Source: Lojkania enalia
Taxonomy: Eukaryota > Ascomycota > Dothideomycetes > Pleosporales
NCBI GenBank assembly: GCA_010094045.1
Contig: ML986612.1
Location: forward strand, 266,440-330,439
DNA: 64,000 nucleotides
Direction: 5' to 3'
In this document: positions 33,101 through 44,247 of the stretch, one piece after another
How the letters are laid out: each line of letters opens with the position of its first letter
How positions within the stretch are numbered: position 1 is the first letter of the stretch
Made by a program: the position numbers and the translations under genes
The notes under the pieces: generated by a model
Told to the model about the DNA's origin: nothing
The model's database searches: none
What the model saw: only the letters and a program-made list of their open reading frames with translations

Positions 33101-36100
33101 TCTCGTTCCACAATTTACGCCCCGATGGACATTTGGGTCGACACCAGCCAATGCCTCATTTGACGTTATTGATCTTAAGGATCTCATACACGCCACGGCA
33201 CAAGATGATACCGAACTGGCAAAGAAGTGGTTGCGCAAATGTCGCAAAAGATGGGAGCGGCCACTCAAAGGTCTCTCAAAGTGAGGCTGCAGGCACACTT
33301 TAGATGGTAACCACAAGAAAAGATTCGATTCTATCGACATGCGAGTGATTCTTGGGACGCAATTCCCTCTCTCTCCTCTCAGTCGCACTAAAATCCATGA
33401 CATTTGATCCGAAGATAGGGCAAAGTTATCGCTAAAGTCTACTAGGGAAAATGGATGCCATTCAAGATCGACGGTTCTATTGGCTGGGATTGTCCGCGGT
33501 CCTCTAATCGTGTCCAAGCTGTGTCCTGCCAGATAGCTCGAGCTTATAAGGCAAAACTTAACATACACAAAACGAAGCTCAACGTGGATGTCCTCGAACT
33601 TAAGTTATCTCCTGAACCGGAAGATTCATCCAGCCCGTGCTGCTGGCCAAGATCTGAGGGAAGCAAACCTGAACTATTCAGAGCCTACACTAACTTCCAA
33701 TCCGAAACAGGCTTTCTGAGCTACAATTTTCGGCATGGAATGATAAATTGTCAATCTCTAATGATCTGTTGATGAGTAGTTGCAATACAAATAGGTCGAT
33801 GACACACTTCACCCGAGGAGGTGTTCCATATACGGTCCAGCTAACGAAGCTCGGTGATAGACAGCAATAACTTACCGACATAAAAGAGAAGGTGTTTGTT
33901 CCCTCCGCCATATTAGCTTCCTGTGATGCAAAGGCATATACACTGTACCGAATCACCAATTCTGTACCAAGCCGGTTCTACTAACTTTCTTTTCTTTCTG
34001 GTTGAACTTAGTTTTTCTGGAAAGTGTCGCGTACTCTACATTGAAGCGAAGCTAATTCACGACAACTTCAGGCATCCGCTTTCATTACGACAAAGCAAGT
34101 ACCATCTACTACGCAGATTGATGGAAGGTGTAGACATTGGAACGCTGGAGGTTGCCATGTTCTTCTAGCCTCTACCGAACGACCAACTACATCAACCCTT
34201 GTAGTCTTGAACCAGAAAAATGTGATTCTCACTCAGACTAGAAAGCCTTGATCTCTTTTGTAGCCTCACTTTACTATCTTCCAGTCAGTAGGTAGACGTT
34301 TCTCACCCTCCAAGACTGGCTGCGCCGCACAGGGCAGCCACTAACTTAGCTCCCAGGTAGTACGACGCGCTGATTTACCCCAGAGCATTGAACGCCCTGT
34401 GTTTTGGTTGGGAATATAATTAAAAGTGAAATCGGGGAGCCGTTTTGGCCGTCTTGGCGAGCATATGGTGTAGTGGTGGCGTGTCAGGAGATATCTCACC
34501 CAATGAAACAATTCCTCGGGATTGTTTAGTCTGCTCTCTCGGTAAGCAACAAGCAGAAACATCGTACATCAGCTTCACTTAAGTCCAATGTATTGTGGGA
34601 AGTCGTATTATAGAAATTTGAGGCAGCCAATGACAGCCTTGTCTGCTGCTTAGCTTCGGGTCTAGAATGACAATCTTTGCTAATCCCGGTCAGATCGTCG
34701 TACTCTCCGAAAACACAAGAATGTACGAGGCCTAGTAAGGGGATTGCGCAAGCAGCGAAAGTTTCGTGAATCAAGTGACCTTGCATTTCTAATACTCCTC
34801 AGGTTCCTTAGGAAGAACCGCGTTCCGTCTGGGAGAGAGATACTCGCAACTCTCCGAATTTTTCCCACCGGATGCACCGCTCCTTCTTTCCAAATCAAAC
34901 TGGAACCTCAAAACCTCTTCAGATTGCTTACAGATCTTGCGCAAACGAAATTTTTCTATTGACTTTCTCTACTCTATCATGGCACCCAGTGATTTTGGTC
35001 GACTTTAGGGGCTTTGATGTGGTACCTACCGAAGCGCCGAGACAATTAAGCAACATCACAGAAACTCGACTTGAAAGGCTTATCACAAGTAATAGGAGAT
35101 GGAAAATCTGCTTCTATTAATTGCGCCATCGTCAAACGTTAAATGTACGCTTACTTCAAGTCCTAGATCGTAGACACTTTCCTCAACCAGTGATTCCTCT
35201 CCTTATCCTCCTGCTAGTCATTGCTCTACAACGCAATCACTTCTACTTTCGCCTACCTTACTTAATTCCTCGGTTGCGGCAACGAGCTATCCTAAACCTC
35301 AATAAGTCATGTTACTTCAACCAATGTAGCATCCCGGATAATAATAGTAGTAAAGTCGCTTGATGCGCCAGATAGGGAATTGTATTCTCGCTCTTGACCA
35401 TGATGGATGCCCTTTGTTCTGCTCTGAAGGGTCCGAAAGTTCCCTGTTCGAATCGACTTTCCCGAAATATTCTCCCCTGAGGCTTGTCATGCTTTTCAGG
35501 GAAATGGACGGGATTGCGTTGTTGCATGGCCAAAAACACAGCGTGGATGACCTTCGCCTATTGGGATTGATGATGACGATGCTTTCTGACAAGATGCAGT
35601 CAAAATCGAATCCAGGACTAGCTGTGCTTGATACCCTGTTACCGGCTTGTGCCCCGCACCTAACCCTTCTTAGTCTTAAGCGTCTGGCTTAATAACTTGT
35701 ACGACCGGAAGTTGGTTGGCTTTATACGGATTCTGGGCGGTAGATACATAACAGTGTATGTCCCCTTGGCTGGCTACATCTATGGGAACTATGGAAGCTT
35801 GGACAACATATTCCAGTACTGAAGATTGAGAGTTGGATGACGCGCCTAATTCTGAGGCCCAAGTAGCTTCCTCCTCTTTCCCTTCTACCTACGTGAACTA
35901 GATAACCTGAACAGGTGTTTAATTTGTGAAAAGAGCTCTACTTGTGACGTGTCCCAGCCGAATTTGGCAAGCCCTGCGGCTTTCCTTGATATTCATCTGC
36001 GTTGTTTATCTAGCAATTTGGAATAGAGACCACTTCGAGTGTGGAGGGAATAAATTTGAGCTCTTTGCTCCTTGAGCGTGCCAGTTTGTGGCGGTAGGCA

Positions 36101-36840
36101 AGCCAAGAGGGAAGTTGGCCATCTAGTTTCTTGGTCACGTCTCGGGATAGCTCCATCATAAAAATAGGATAGGCGATAGACGTACCATAGATTTTGCTAT
36201 ATAGAGAGCCTCATCAATTGAATCTACTCTTTTTTACTAGTTTTCGACCTTGTACTTAATCAGCGCATTGGATAGTATGCTTACTCTGATGCGGGGCGGT
36301 GAAAGAGGTAGATTTCGGCCCTGTAAAGTTAATTCCCTAAATTCTTGTGATCGCCAAAAAAAACTTGTAACGAGGCACATCAATCCCTGTGAGAATGTAT
36401 ATCTTTTGCCGGGGTATACTGCTCGTAACAGATATTGATTCATCAAACGTTAGTAGTCGAATGTATGATTCCTTTCCAATCCTCCAAAGGATTGTGGCGT
36501 GAGAAAGCTCGGGATATCTTCCAACAGCAGAACAAAAACAAGCAAGACTAAGAACACATCGTATTTGGTTGCCCGTTTTGGGATATATCAGTGATCTGCC
36601 GAAATCAAAAACGCCATCCCCGCAACATAGAATTATTTTTTGAGAGCTGATCGTCTCTCAAACAAAGATAGTCATTAAGACCCCAACATGAAATGGATGT
36701 GCTTTCGCTGCTCCAGGCCTCAACACGCGCTCGTTCTTGCAACAGCATAGGCATTTGCCCCGTCAATTTTGCAAGTCCCTTTGCGCAACTCTCTTCAATA
36801 ACAATTAAGCTCCTATCCTTGACTTCGGCGGGAAGCTGCT
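30104..36840. other. 6.7 kb gene-poor tract with coding-like fragments
   Basis: No intact gene was found. Fragments read like protein for 30-60 residues and then break: 30549-30824 plus (DPDALRPNDDGLLRPVRCAG), about 31000-31120 plus (GNSSAILIQNGSYTSAKPLG), about 33118-33283 plus (DVIDLKDLIHATAQDDTELA ending KGLSK before a stop), and 35360-35692 plus (CAPHLTLLSLKRLA, leucine-rich). The last is reminiscent of leucine-rich F-box proteins, as in the relic at 57593, but an F-box was not found. Likely decayed genes or old insertions. Confidence 0.4.
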
Positions 36841-37284
36841 ATGGCGCCTGCTACAGATCGCACAACTTTTACTACGTCCAATCTCCGCGCAGTCACCCTC
36901 CAAAACAAAATTCACACCTCGAACTGTGCCATTTGCCAGGAGAATTATAATAAGAACCATACTCCAGTCCGTATCGTCGACATTGCCGAATGCTCCCACG
37001 TCTTTGGGAGCGATTGCATCAATAGCTACATCCACGCTCTGCATGCCAACTCCAATAAATGTCCATTGTGCCGAGCAGTCTGGTATAATGTAACACGACA
37101 ACAAGCGCTCTCTCAAAGTACAGCTTCGCGAAGGCCCACAAGAGAAGATAGAGCACAAGAATGGAGTGCAAGGGGAGCAGAGGAGCGGGAACATCGATTG
37201 CAAGTAAGGGAGCTGGAGTTAGCTCTTATGGAGAGTCATCTGGAGTATGGTGATGCATGGGAGGATTTCGGGGACGACTACTAA
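36841..37284 (+). CDS. Small RING-type zinc-finger protein, copy 1
   Basis: Intronless, 147 residues. RING-like finger: Cys29, Cys32 (CAIC), Cys51 and His53 (AECSH), Cys59, Cys74 and Cys77 (CPLC), followed by RAVW. The fifth zinc ligand expected three residues after the His is replaced by Gly (HVFGSDC), a variant also present in the neighbour at 37721. The C-terminal third is charged and probably helical (REHRLQVRELELAL), ending in acidic residues. RING proteins usually serve as E3 ubiquitin ligases, but the missing ligand makes activity uncertain. Tandem with the next gene, with shared HTPVRI after the first Cys pair, so they are paralogues by duplication. No membrane segment. Confidence 0.72.
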   Translation: MAPATDRTTFTTSNLRAVTLQNKIHTSNCAICQENYNKNHTPVRIVDIAECSHVFGSDCINSYIHALHANSNKCPLCRAVWYNVTRQQALSQSTASRRPTREDRAQEWSARGAEEREHRLQVRELELALMESHLEYGDAWEDFGDDY

Positions 37285-37720
37285 AGCTATATTAAGGGAG
37301 GATTATAATACTGGATCAAGAAGTCTGTGGGATGAGAGTGCTAGGAGAGGATTATTTTAGGCCCTGAATTTACTTGTGGCTCTTTCATTCTATAAAATAA
37401 TTCTTTTTATCAATCAGAGTACGCTAGGTTTAGCTTCCTTTACTAAAGTGGATTGACCGTTGGATCCGAAGGTGAAGACGGAAAATGTGTATAAATGAGT
37501 TGCGTGAACTCTTAGTAATGCACCATTTCCTACTCCCCTATTTTAATCACATGTCGGCCCAACAAGCCACAAAAGACACATGTTGACGCGAAACTATATC
37601 TACTACAATATCCCACATGGACAGAACACCACCACAGCCTCCCACAGAAAATCTCCCTGGCCCGCCATGCAGCTCATCGAAACACCTCCTTTCCGGACTG
37701 AGTTAGCAGTGATAGCTACA

Positions 37721-38536
37721 ATGTCAATAGGATCCTTCTTCCGAAACCACACAGAAACCGTGTCGAGGGAGGTCGCTGCGAAGGAAGACCCCTGCCCCAT
37801 CTGCCTTGAATCTTACACTACCCATACCCCTGTGCGCATCAAGAAAATCGAGGGCTGCAAACATTTCATTGGTAGGAGGTGCTTGAAGACTCTGCTCAGT
37901 AAGGACGAGCCATGGGAGAAGCGTTGCCCGTACTGCCGAGCATTGTGGGTGGGAGTCGAGGAGCAAGAGATTTGGCAAACTCCAAGGGCTGCAAGACGAG
38001 CCACAAGGCGAGAATTTGAAAGGAATGCGATAGGTAGAGAACAAGAGGCCGACGACTCGTTCTCAGACTTTTCTGGGACCGTCGGGAATGTTGGCGGGCG
38101 GGCCGGCACGCAGATATCCGTCGAAGTTGGCAGTAGGCCTAACTCGGGGCAAGCGGGGCTATCATCAAATCTAGGGCGACTGTTCTCGAGTGCTTCAATG
38201 GCGAGGCAACAGAATCAGGGTCCCACGGTACGGCAGCCCGGATGGTTCTCTGGTCTTCGGGTCCCCCGCGTTGGGTCTTTCGCCAGATTACGGGAAGAGG
38301 GAACACCGGATGACGATCGATTGAATATTCCGCCGAAGCCAGAAAGTTCTTTATCTAGAAGTGAGAGGGGAGCAAATAACGTCGAACGACAATTGGAGAT
38401 GGGATGCGCTGTGAACGAAAGGGATGTAAAAGCCCAATTAAGGCTACAAGAGTTTAAGCAGATGCTGAACAGGCATGCAATGGAACAGGAGCAGCTTCAA
38501 GCCCGGCAGCGGGATGAAAGAAATCAGTTTGTATGA
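37721..38536 (+). CDS. RING-type zinc-finger protein, copy 2
   Basis: Intronless, 271 residues from Met at 37721. This start places the first Cys pair (CPIC) at residue 25, matching copy 1 at residue 29; an open frame reaches 37580 and would add 47 unconserved residues. Finger: CPIC, EGCKHFIGRRC, RCPYCRALW; again Gly takes the place of the fifth zinc ligand (C-x-H-x2-G-x2-C). After it come a long Ser/Gly/Arg-rich, probably disordered middle and a C-terminal coiled-coil-like stretch (LRLQEFKQMLNRHAMEQEQL). Paralogue of the gene 437 bp upstream but much longer. Possible E3 ligase or scaffold; substrate unknown. Confidence 0.72.
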   Translation: MSIGSFFRNHTETVSREVAAKEDPCPICLESYTTHTPVRIKKIEGCKHFIGRRCLKTLLSKDEPWEKRCPYCRALWVGVEEQEIWQTPRAARRATRREFERNAIGREQEADDSFSDFSGTVGNVGGRAGTQISVEVGSRPNSGQAGLSSNLGRLFSSASMARQQNQGPTVRQPGWFSGLRVPRVGSFARLREEGTPDDDRLNIPPKPESSLSRSERGANNVERQLEMGCAVNERDVKAQLRLQEFKQMLNRHAMEQEQLQARQRDERNQFV

Positions 38537-40823
38537 GTTAGAGCCCTAATTAATTGATATGATTAAAATGATAGGTTCTGATACTGTACAGTTTGAACGA
38601 CGACGATGAGAGAAGTTGTTCGACGAAGCCGATGTACATTTGCTTGCGCAGAACAACAGTCCATCGATTCATTCAATATCCGGAAGAAGTGGAAGTATCT
38701 CGAGTGTTGGGCGGCTCTCCTACGCGAAATGGTTGAGAGGCATGGAAAGACGAGGCCCATGAGCGAGGCATGGCGCAAGTTATTTGTCTCGCAATTAGCA
38801 TATCCTCGAATAGAAAATTCTCGTTTCATCACTGGCTGAATGCTTTGAAACGCCACCAGCTGTTGAAAAGTTTTCCGTCCTTTTTTGATAAGCCACTTAA
38901 TCGCTTACCGTCCAACCAATGGTCCGACGTGCTCCGGCTCGTCAAATCTCAGCTGCACCATTGCAGCTGATGCAGGTCCCGAATTGGGACTTCGCTCCGT
39001 CCTACCTTCCGCTTATAGATGACAAGTTCTCGATGTGTTGAGAAGACAAGTGAACTCACCGAAACTAGAATGCATCGACATCTCTGAAGCCCACGTCCAC
39101 GGTCATGGACATGGCAATTGATCATGCATACAGCTGCAAGATATGCTAGCAACCTTGTATCTGAGTCAATCAAAGGGAAAAAATACAGACATCCATTCCC
39201 ATTGGTACTTAGATACCGCTCCAGTTAGCCAACGACACATTCCTACGCTCGATACTTCTCCACCTCCCCGTGGATTATCCTCCATCACAACTCCCCACAC
39301 CGATTATCGGACGGCACCCGCACCTCATGCCACGCAATTAAACCCACCAAACGCCCGTTCTCACAGCCCAACACAGCACTCACCTACCAATCCCACATAA
39401 TCCACCCCTCCTAGGGTGTTCGACCTGTGGCTACGCGTGCTGACGGCCTGAAGCTAATCGGGATCTCCGGATCTGCGCTATTCCTCTTTGGGAGAAGTGG
39501 GACTGGGGTACCACGTGGGCGCAGCGGATAAGCGAGTGAAGGACGACTTTCGGCGTCGCCATGCGCGAATGCAAGCGAGGAGACTCCGACCATGCAGGTT
39601 ACCTCAAAATATCTGGTCGTCGTAACGAGGGCTCAACACTGCCTGTGCTGCGGATACAAAGGCAAATGTGGAGGTAGTGCTTTGGAGTTCTAAATCTCAC
39701 ACCATGCTCACAAACTGGGTTGTTGGGACGGCGGAAGTGGAGCTGGCTTGCGAGTCGCGACAGTGCTGAAGGCTCGTCACTCCCTTGCGTATAGTGCCGA
39801 ACTCTTCAGCCTTTCAGCCCAGATTATCGCGGGAAAAGAAACAAACAATTGGAGGCAAAAAGCTTATTCTGGCCTCCGCAACCATTTGCCTGTGAGGCCT
39901 CTTCGCCACGTGTGAAATGGCCTTTGCGGGTAACGTTGTGCGCACATTTTCATCTGTGCCATACCATCGGCTGCGCTCCGCGGGAAGGGTGAGCCGAGCT
40001 TATGCAAGCCGAACGGGCCATGATAGTCAAAATCTAATCTTGCAGTGGCGCAGAGCGGTTTGGAGGTGTGACACCTAGCAAGTCAGTGTTCTAGACATAG
40101 GCATTGTTGCCCTATAACGCGAACGCGATACATGCTAAGTCATTTCCGCTTTTTCAATGCTGCGTTTGGTAGATGTTGATACCGGTGCCCTACGAGTGTA
40201 ATTAGGCATGCCAGGAAATAGAAGCAACCTGCTTTCTGATATTAGATGACAACAAAGATGAATTATATCCTATATACAACGAAAGGATTTCGCACCGGTC
40301 GAAAGGAAAATAGAACAGCCTAGAAGCGAAAGAATGCAAGGGAAACCGGAAAGACAAAAAGAAAGATGCCAGGCGAGCTTTTACCACCCTTGCCCATTGG
40401 GGAAAACGAGCCATCGCTAAATCCTATACTAACTCGGCTAAGGAGAATAGCCAAGTCAATCGTCCAATGCCTCTAACGCCAACGCCAACGCTAATATACT
40501 GACCATCGAAAACCAAAAATTGTCTGAGTATGCTTTTGGAAAGAAGGGTCGCTGGCCTGCAGAGGGAAGAGAAGACCCGGGGATTCGCAACGTGCTAAAA
40601 CAAACGTATCGGAATGGGGTATGTGGAGCATCAAAGCTGTCGAAGAAAGTGCGAAAGGGATTATAGCCGTTGGAGGTCTGTATGCCGCGGAATGAAGATT
40701 GAAGTGACTTAGGCATGCCGTTGACGATAACGCTTGCGCATAAGGTCTTGTTCCAGAACGCCTAGTGACAATGGGATAGTGGTAGCGATGTAAAGCGATG
40801 GAGAACACTGGAGAACATGTGCT
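38537..40823. other. Intergenic region, no gene seen
   Basis: Only short, unrelated ORFs on both strands (for example 38606-38839 plus, 40202-40414 minus, 40491-40808 minus), without motifs or a splice pattern. It separates the decayed/RING region from the housekeeping genes to the right. Confidence 0.5.
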
Positions 40824-41714
40824 CTAACGGCTCATCAAAATTTGTTGGATCTGAGCTAGTGAAGGGTCCTCTGCGAGCCACTTCCCCTGTGAGGCGTCTG
40901 CGGATCGAAGTGTATTCTCGACGTGGGCGTCAGTGATGGCAAGGAGTTCCTGTGCGCGATATCAATCAGTAACGGTCCGCATGTGAGGCCATCATCAAGC
41001 TTTTCTATATCAAAGATGATTCGAGATGGAAGCGAGAAAGTCCGACGCACCATCCTTAATGTACTGTCAGCCGCCTGCAGGGCATTCATATGACTCGCAT
41101 TCGGCTGCTGTCCATGCAGTATCGAGTTCCTGGTGTTCATCCATCGAAGACCGGCATGGGCCCTAAGGTAGGCCCTTTGGCACTGGAACCGCCGCACCGC
41201 AGCATCCACAATGATACTGTGTTGTGACGTCAGCCTTGCTCTCACGTTCTGCATAGCTGCACAGAATATCCTTATCGTCGGAGTATTGCTGGGTAAATTG
41301 CCTACTCGAGTGAATGTTGTGGGGAGGATGAGGTTGGCTTACGCTTTGAGTTGCACCCTTTCACGCTCTGCATCCCCGCCGGGTGACGTGGTCGCCGAGG
41401 AGAAGGGGGCGTCGAGAATAGCCTGCGCTTCTGCCGTGCACTGTCGAAGAAGAGAGTAGCCCTCGAGATAGTACTCCTCCGCCGTAGGACTAGTGCGGAG
41501 TTGGCTGAGGTAGTACTGGAGATTGCGGAAGTCGTTCATGATCTCCGCAACGCGGACGGCGCGAGCATCGTTGACTGCGAGTAGAAGCAATTTAGCAAAC
41601 GTACATCTTCGGCATCAGTCCAGTGATGATTCGAGCGTCGATACTTGGAAGTATGAAGAAACGGGAGAGCATGGGCAGTGTGGGAGTGGGGGTAGCCTTA
41701 CGACCGTCGGACAT
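40824..41714 (-). CDS. Hypothetical small alpha-helical protein
   Basis: Four exons read leftwards fit: 41714-41702 (13 nt), 41574-41343, 41216-41051, 40949-40824; 537 nt, 178 residues. All junctions use GT/AG and phases agree (GTAAGG, GTAAGC, GTGCGT donors). The product is mostly amphipathic helix: VRVAEIMNDFRNLQYYLSQL, LEGYSLLRQCTAEAQAIL, FQCQRAYLRAHAGLRWMN, HVENTLRS and a C-terminal LAQIQQILMSR. No catalytic motif, signal peptide or membrane segment. It looks like a small subunit of a complex, but the family was not recognised. An alternative acceptor at 41257 breaks the frame and was rejected. Next gene to the right is proteasome alpha-1. Confidence 0.6.
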
Positions 41715-42755
41715 GTTGGCAACGAGTGAATGGAAAGATGCAGGGAAACTTGGTATTGGGCAAATTGTTCAGTGGCTAGAAAGTGGATTGCAGTGAGGCT
41801 TGTCTGGCGGTGCTGATGGGGGTGGTGTTGATGGCGGCTGTGGCGACCGTTATATAGGATATGTTCAACGGGTGTTCTCTGGAGAAGATGGGAACATCGT
41901 GATGGATAGACAGGGCTACTGGTAGCGCGAGGGCTCCTCCCGCAAGCCATGCCTTGCCGAGTGGGCCTGAGCAGCGATTGTCCCAGCTGGCATCGCCTGC
42001 CGCTGCACCATTCAGCATCGCAAGGAGTAGAGGGAACCGCAACAAGGTGTGAGAGTGGTAGTGGAAACATAGACGAAGTGCGCAAATACACCGATGGGAA
42101 AACGTAAAAGCAAGCAGCTATTTTCTTCGTCAGTACCATCACAGCTGACTTGGCTGTGTGCTGGAGGATATTCAGCCAACTGGAGGGACGCCACAGGCCG
42201 GAAGGGGAATAGCGAGATGACTACATCGGGCAAGACGGGTGCCAGGGCCATCGCTCTCAGCCGCATCCACAGGTTCGATTGGCTAGGATTATAATTAGCG
42301 ATGCGGGTTCCGCGTGCGTCCTCAGAGTGAGCGTCCAAGTGCTCGCCTGGTAGGGCGAACCTGAGCCATCTCCACGACGCCCCAAGAAGTGCAGCCACAG
42401 TCCGGCTGTGCTGGGCCTATCTGCCAATTAGATACGGGCCAGCCACGGTTTGCGTGAATGCTAGAAAACATGGCAGCTGGCGACGGAGCGAACGACTGTT
42501 ATTGGAGTTAGGAGGCTAGTGATACATACAAACCATGCGGCTGAAGCCCTAGAACCTCCCTCACACGATACTAGATGAGCCAGATCACATTGCGCTTATG
42601 CAGGAGTTGCAAATCCCAACCTTGATACACTGTCCTGGCCGATATGGTTCTGACGTATGAGAAATCCGTTCCGGCGAGTCGAGATTCATGGCGTCCACTC
42701 CGCTCCTGTCTCAGTAATGGGCTGCATTTCCGGTCGCCTCGTGGCGTGCGCCTCC
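41715..42755. other. Intergenic region, no gene seen
   Basis: About 1 kb between two leftward genes: promoter of the helical protein and 3' flank of the proteasome gene. Overlapping ORFs at 41615-42142 and 42012-42398 (minus) have biased, frame-shadow-like composition and no motif. Confidence 0.45.
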
Positions 42756-43893
42756 TCAGTCCTTGTCTGCAATCGCTTGCAGTCGTTCGTCGATTTCGTC
42801 CTCCGTGAGCGCCCTGAACTCAGGGTCCGTGCCTTCTTGACCATCGGTCCTGGGTCCTCCCACAATGCCAACCTCCAATTCGCCCTTCTTGAAGTCGACT
42901 GATAGAACCGTGCTCAACGTCGTGATACCTAGCTCCACCACATCCTCCCAGCTGCCCTCTGCACAATCCTTGTTCTTCAGCTTCTTCTCAAGGAAGTTCA
43001 GGGCCTCCTGAGTCTTGGGGCCCGATGCAGTTGCTTTGTAGCCCACATAATATCCGGCAGGATCACACTTGTACAATTGAGGACCGAATTCTGAGTCGAC
43101 CGAAATGAGCGTGGTTGCAACGCCAAGCGGACGCATATAAGCCTGACCTCGCAATTAGTGGGGTCTGGAGCTTCAGCTGATGACGGCATTGCTTACCCGC
43201 TGTGTGTAGACCTGGCTGATATTTGCTATTCGCTTGGCCAGGACGTCGCAGGGCATTTCGTATCCATACTTGTAGCGGAACTCAGCAGCTTCACTGCGAG
43301 CGCGGTTGACGGATGCGCGGGCATCGGCAATAGACCCTGTCATCACACAGCCAACAGATGGTGAGAGCTTGAAGATGTAGGAGACGGAGGAGGGCTCGAT
43401 GAGCTTGTCCTAGACATGGTGGCTGATTAGAAGCTGAACGCAATCGGGGGGAAGGAGGATGGGAGGAAGGAAGGAGTAACGGTTACAGATTGAAAAACAT
43501 ACGGGGACCTTCTTCTGGGAGATGACCACGGCGCAATTCTTGCCGCGCACGCCTACTGAAGTGATGTTCGCAGCCGTGATTGCCTTGAATGCATATTCTG
43601 TAGAGGCAGACACGTCAGTCGAGGGTCGTGCCTTTGTTAGGAGCTGTTTGGGGCAGGCCGGTACGTATTTTATCGCAGGGCGCCGCAGCGTCACTGCGCG
43701 GACGGGGATGGAGAGTGCAGCTGGGGAAGAAGCAAAGGGACAGGGAGCCATACCGACTTGATATAACCGGCCTTGGTCGGAGAAAATGGTGATGTGTCGG
43801 TCGTAGCCTGCGCTTCCTGCACCATGGCGGTAGCCGTTAGCATCGTATATGTCCAACAGGAGCTCTCAGGGGTTCTTTGTACCCACCAGACAT
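42756..43893 (-). CDS. SCL1: 20S proteasome subunit alpha type-1
   Basis: Five exons read leftwards: 43893-43887 (7 nt), 43816-43754, 43597-43503, 43409-43197, 43142-42756; 765 nt, 254 residues. It matches yeast Scl1/human PSMA6: N-terminal alpha-subunit signature [98 protein letters not shown]. Length equals the family norm. It forms one of the seven outer-ring alpha subunits of the 20S core; it is not catalytic. The first exon codes only Met-Ser and one base of the third codon; the splice restores SAGYDRH. Divergent from the WKF-domain gene at 44248. Conserved housekeeping gene that marks the ordinary part of the window. Confidence 0.96.
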
Positions 43894-44247
43894 GACGGCA
43901 GCGGGAGTATATGTGTATACGCAGTGCTCAGCTTCGTTGGCAGCAGCTCCGGGAGGTTAGTCGTAAGCTAGAAGGGTGTTGTTTGTTGATGGCGGGCCTT
44001 GGTCGTTGCTGGTCGTTACCGTACGCGTTTCTTCTGGAGCCTGGAGCTGTCTCTCGGACGTAGCCGTGTAAGATCGCTGGCGCGCACGGGCCTAATGCAT
44101 CAGCCACAGCTCCCAAAATTTCTTCCCTGCTTCCTCCCATTCGACCTTTCGATACTGACAAACGGCGTTCGAACAGCTGATTCGGGCATGAGCGACGGAA
44201 AGCAAGCCGATGCATAATGTACAAGAGCAACCATTGCCCTCTTCGAT
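43894..44247. promoter_or_regulatory. Divergent promoter, proteasome alpha-1 / WKF-domain protein
   Basis: 354 bp between two divergent housekeeping genes. Short ORFs on both strands here are shadows. No PACE-like proteasome element was recognised with certainty. Confidence 0.5.

Noticed and set aside
33065..33568. 167-codon minus-strand ORF as a gene
   Set aside because: Composition is Arg/Ser/Leu-rich without motifs, and the plus strand of the same stretch reads more like protein; treated as a shadow of a decayed sequence.
34441..34520. tRNA-like GAGCATATGGTGTAGTGGT segment
   Set aside because: Resembles an A box, but no B box (GGTTCRANTCC) or acceptor-stem pairing follows.
41051..41257. 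Acceptor at 41257 for exon 3 of the helical protein gene
   Set aside because: It gives a phase mismatch and an early stop; the acceptor before 41216 keeps the frame.
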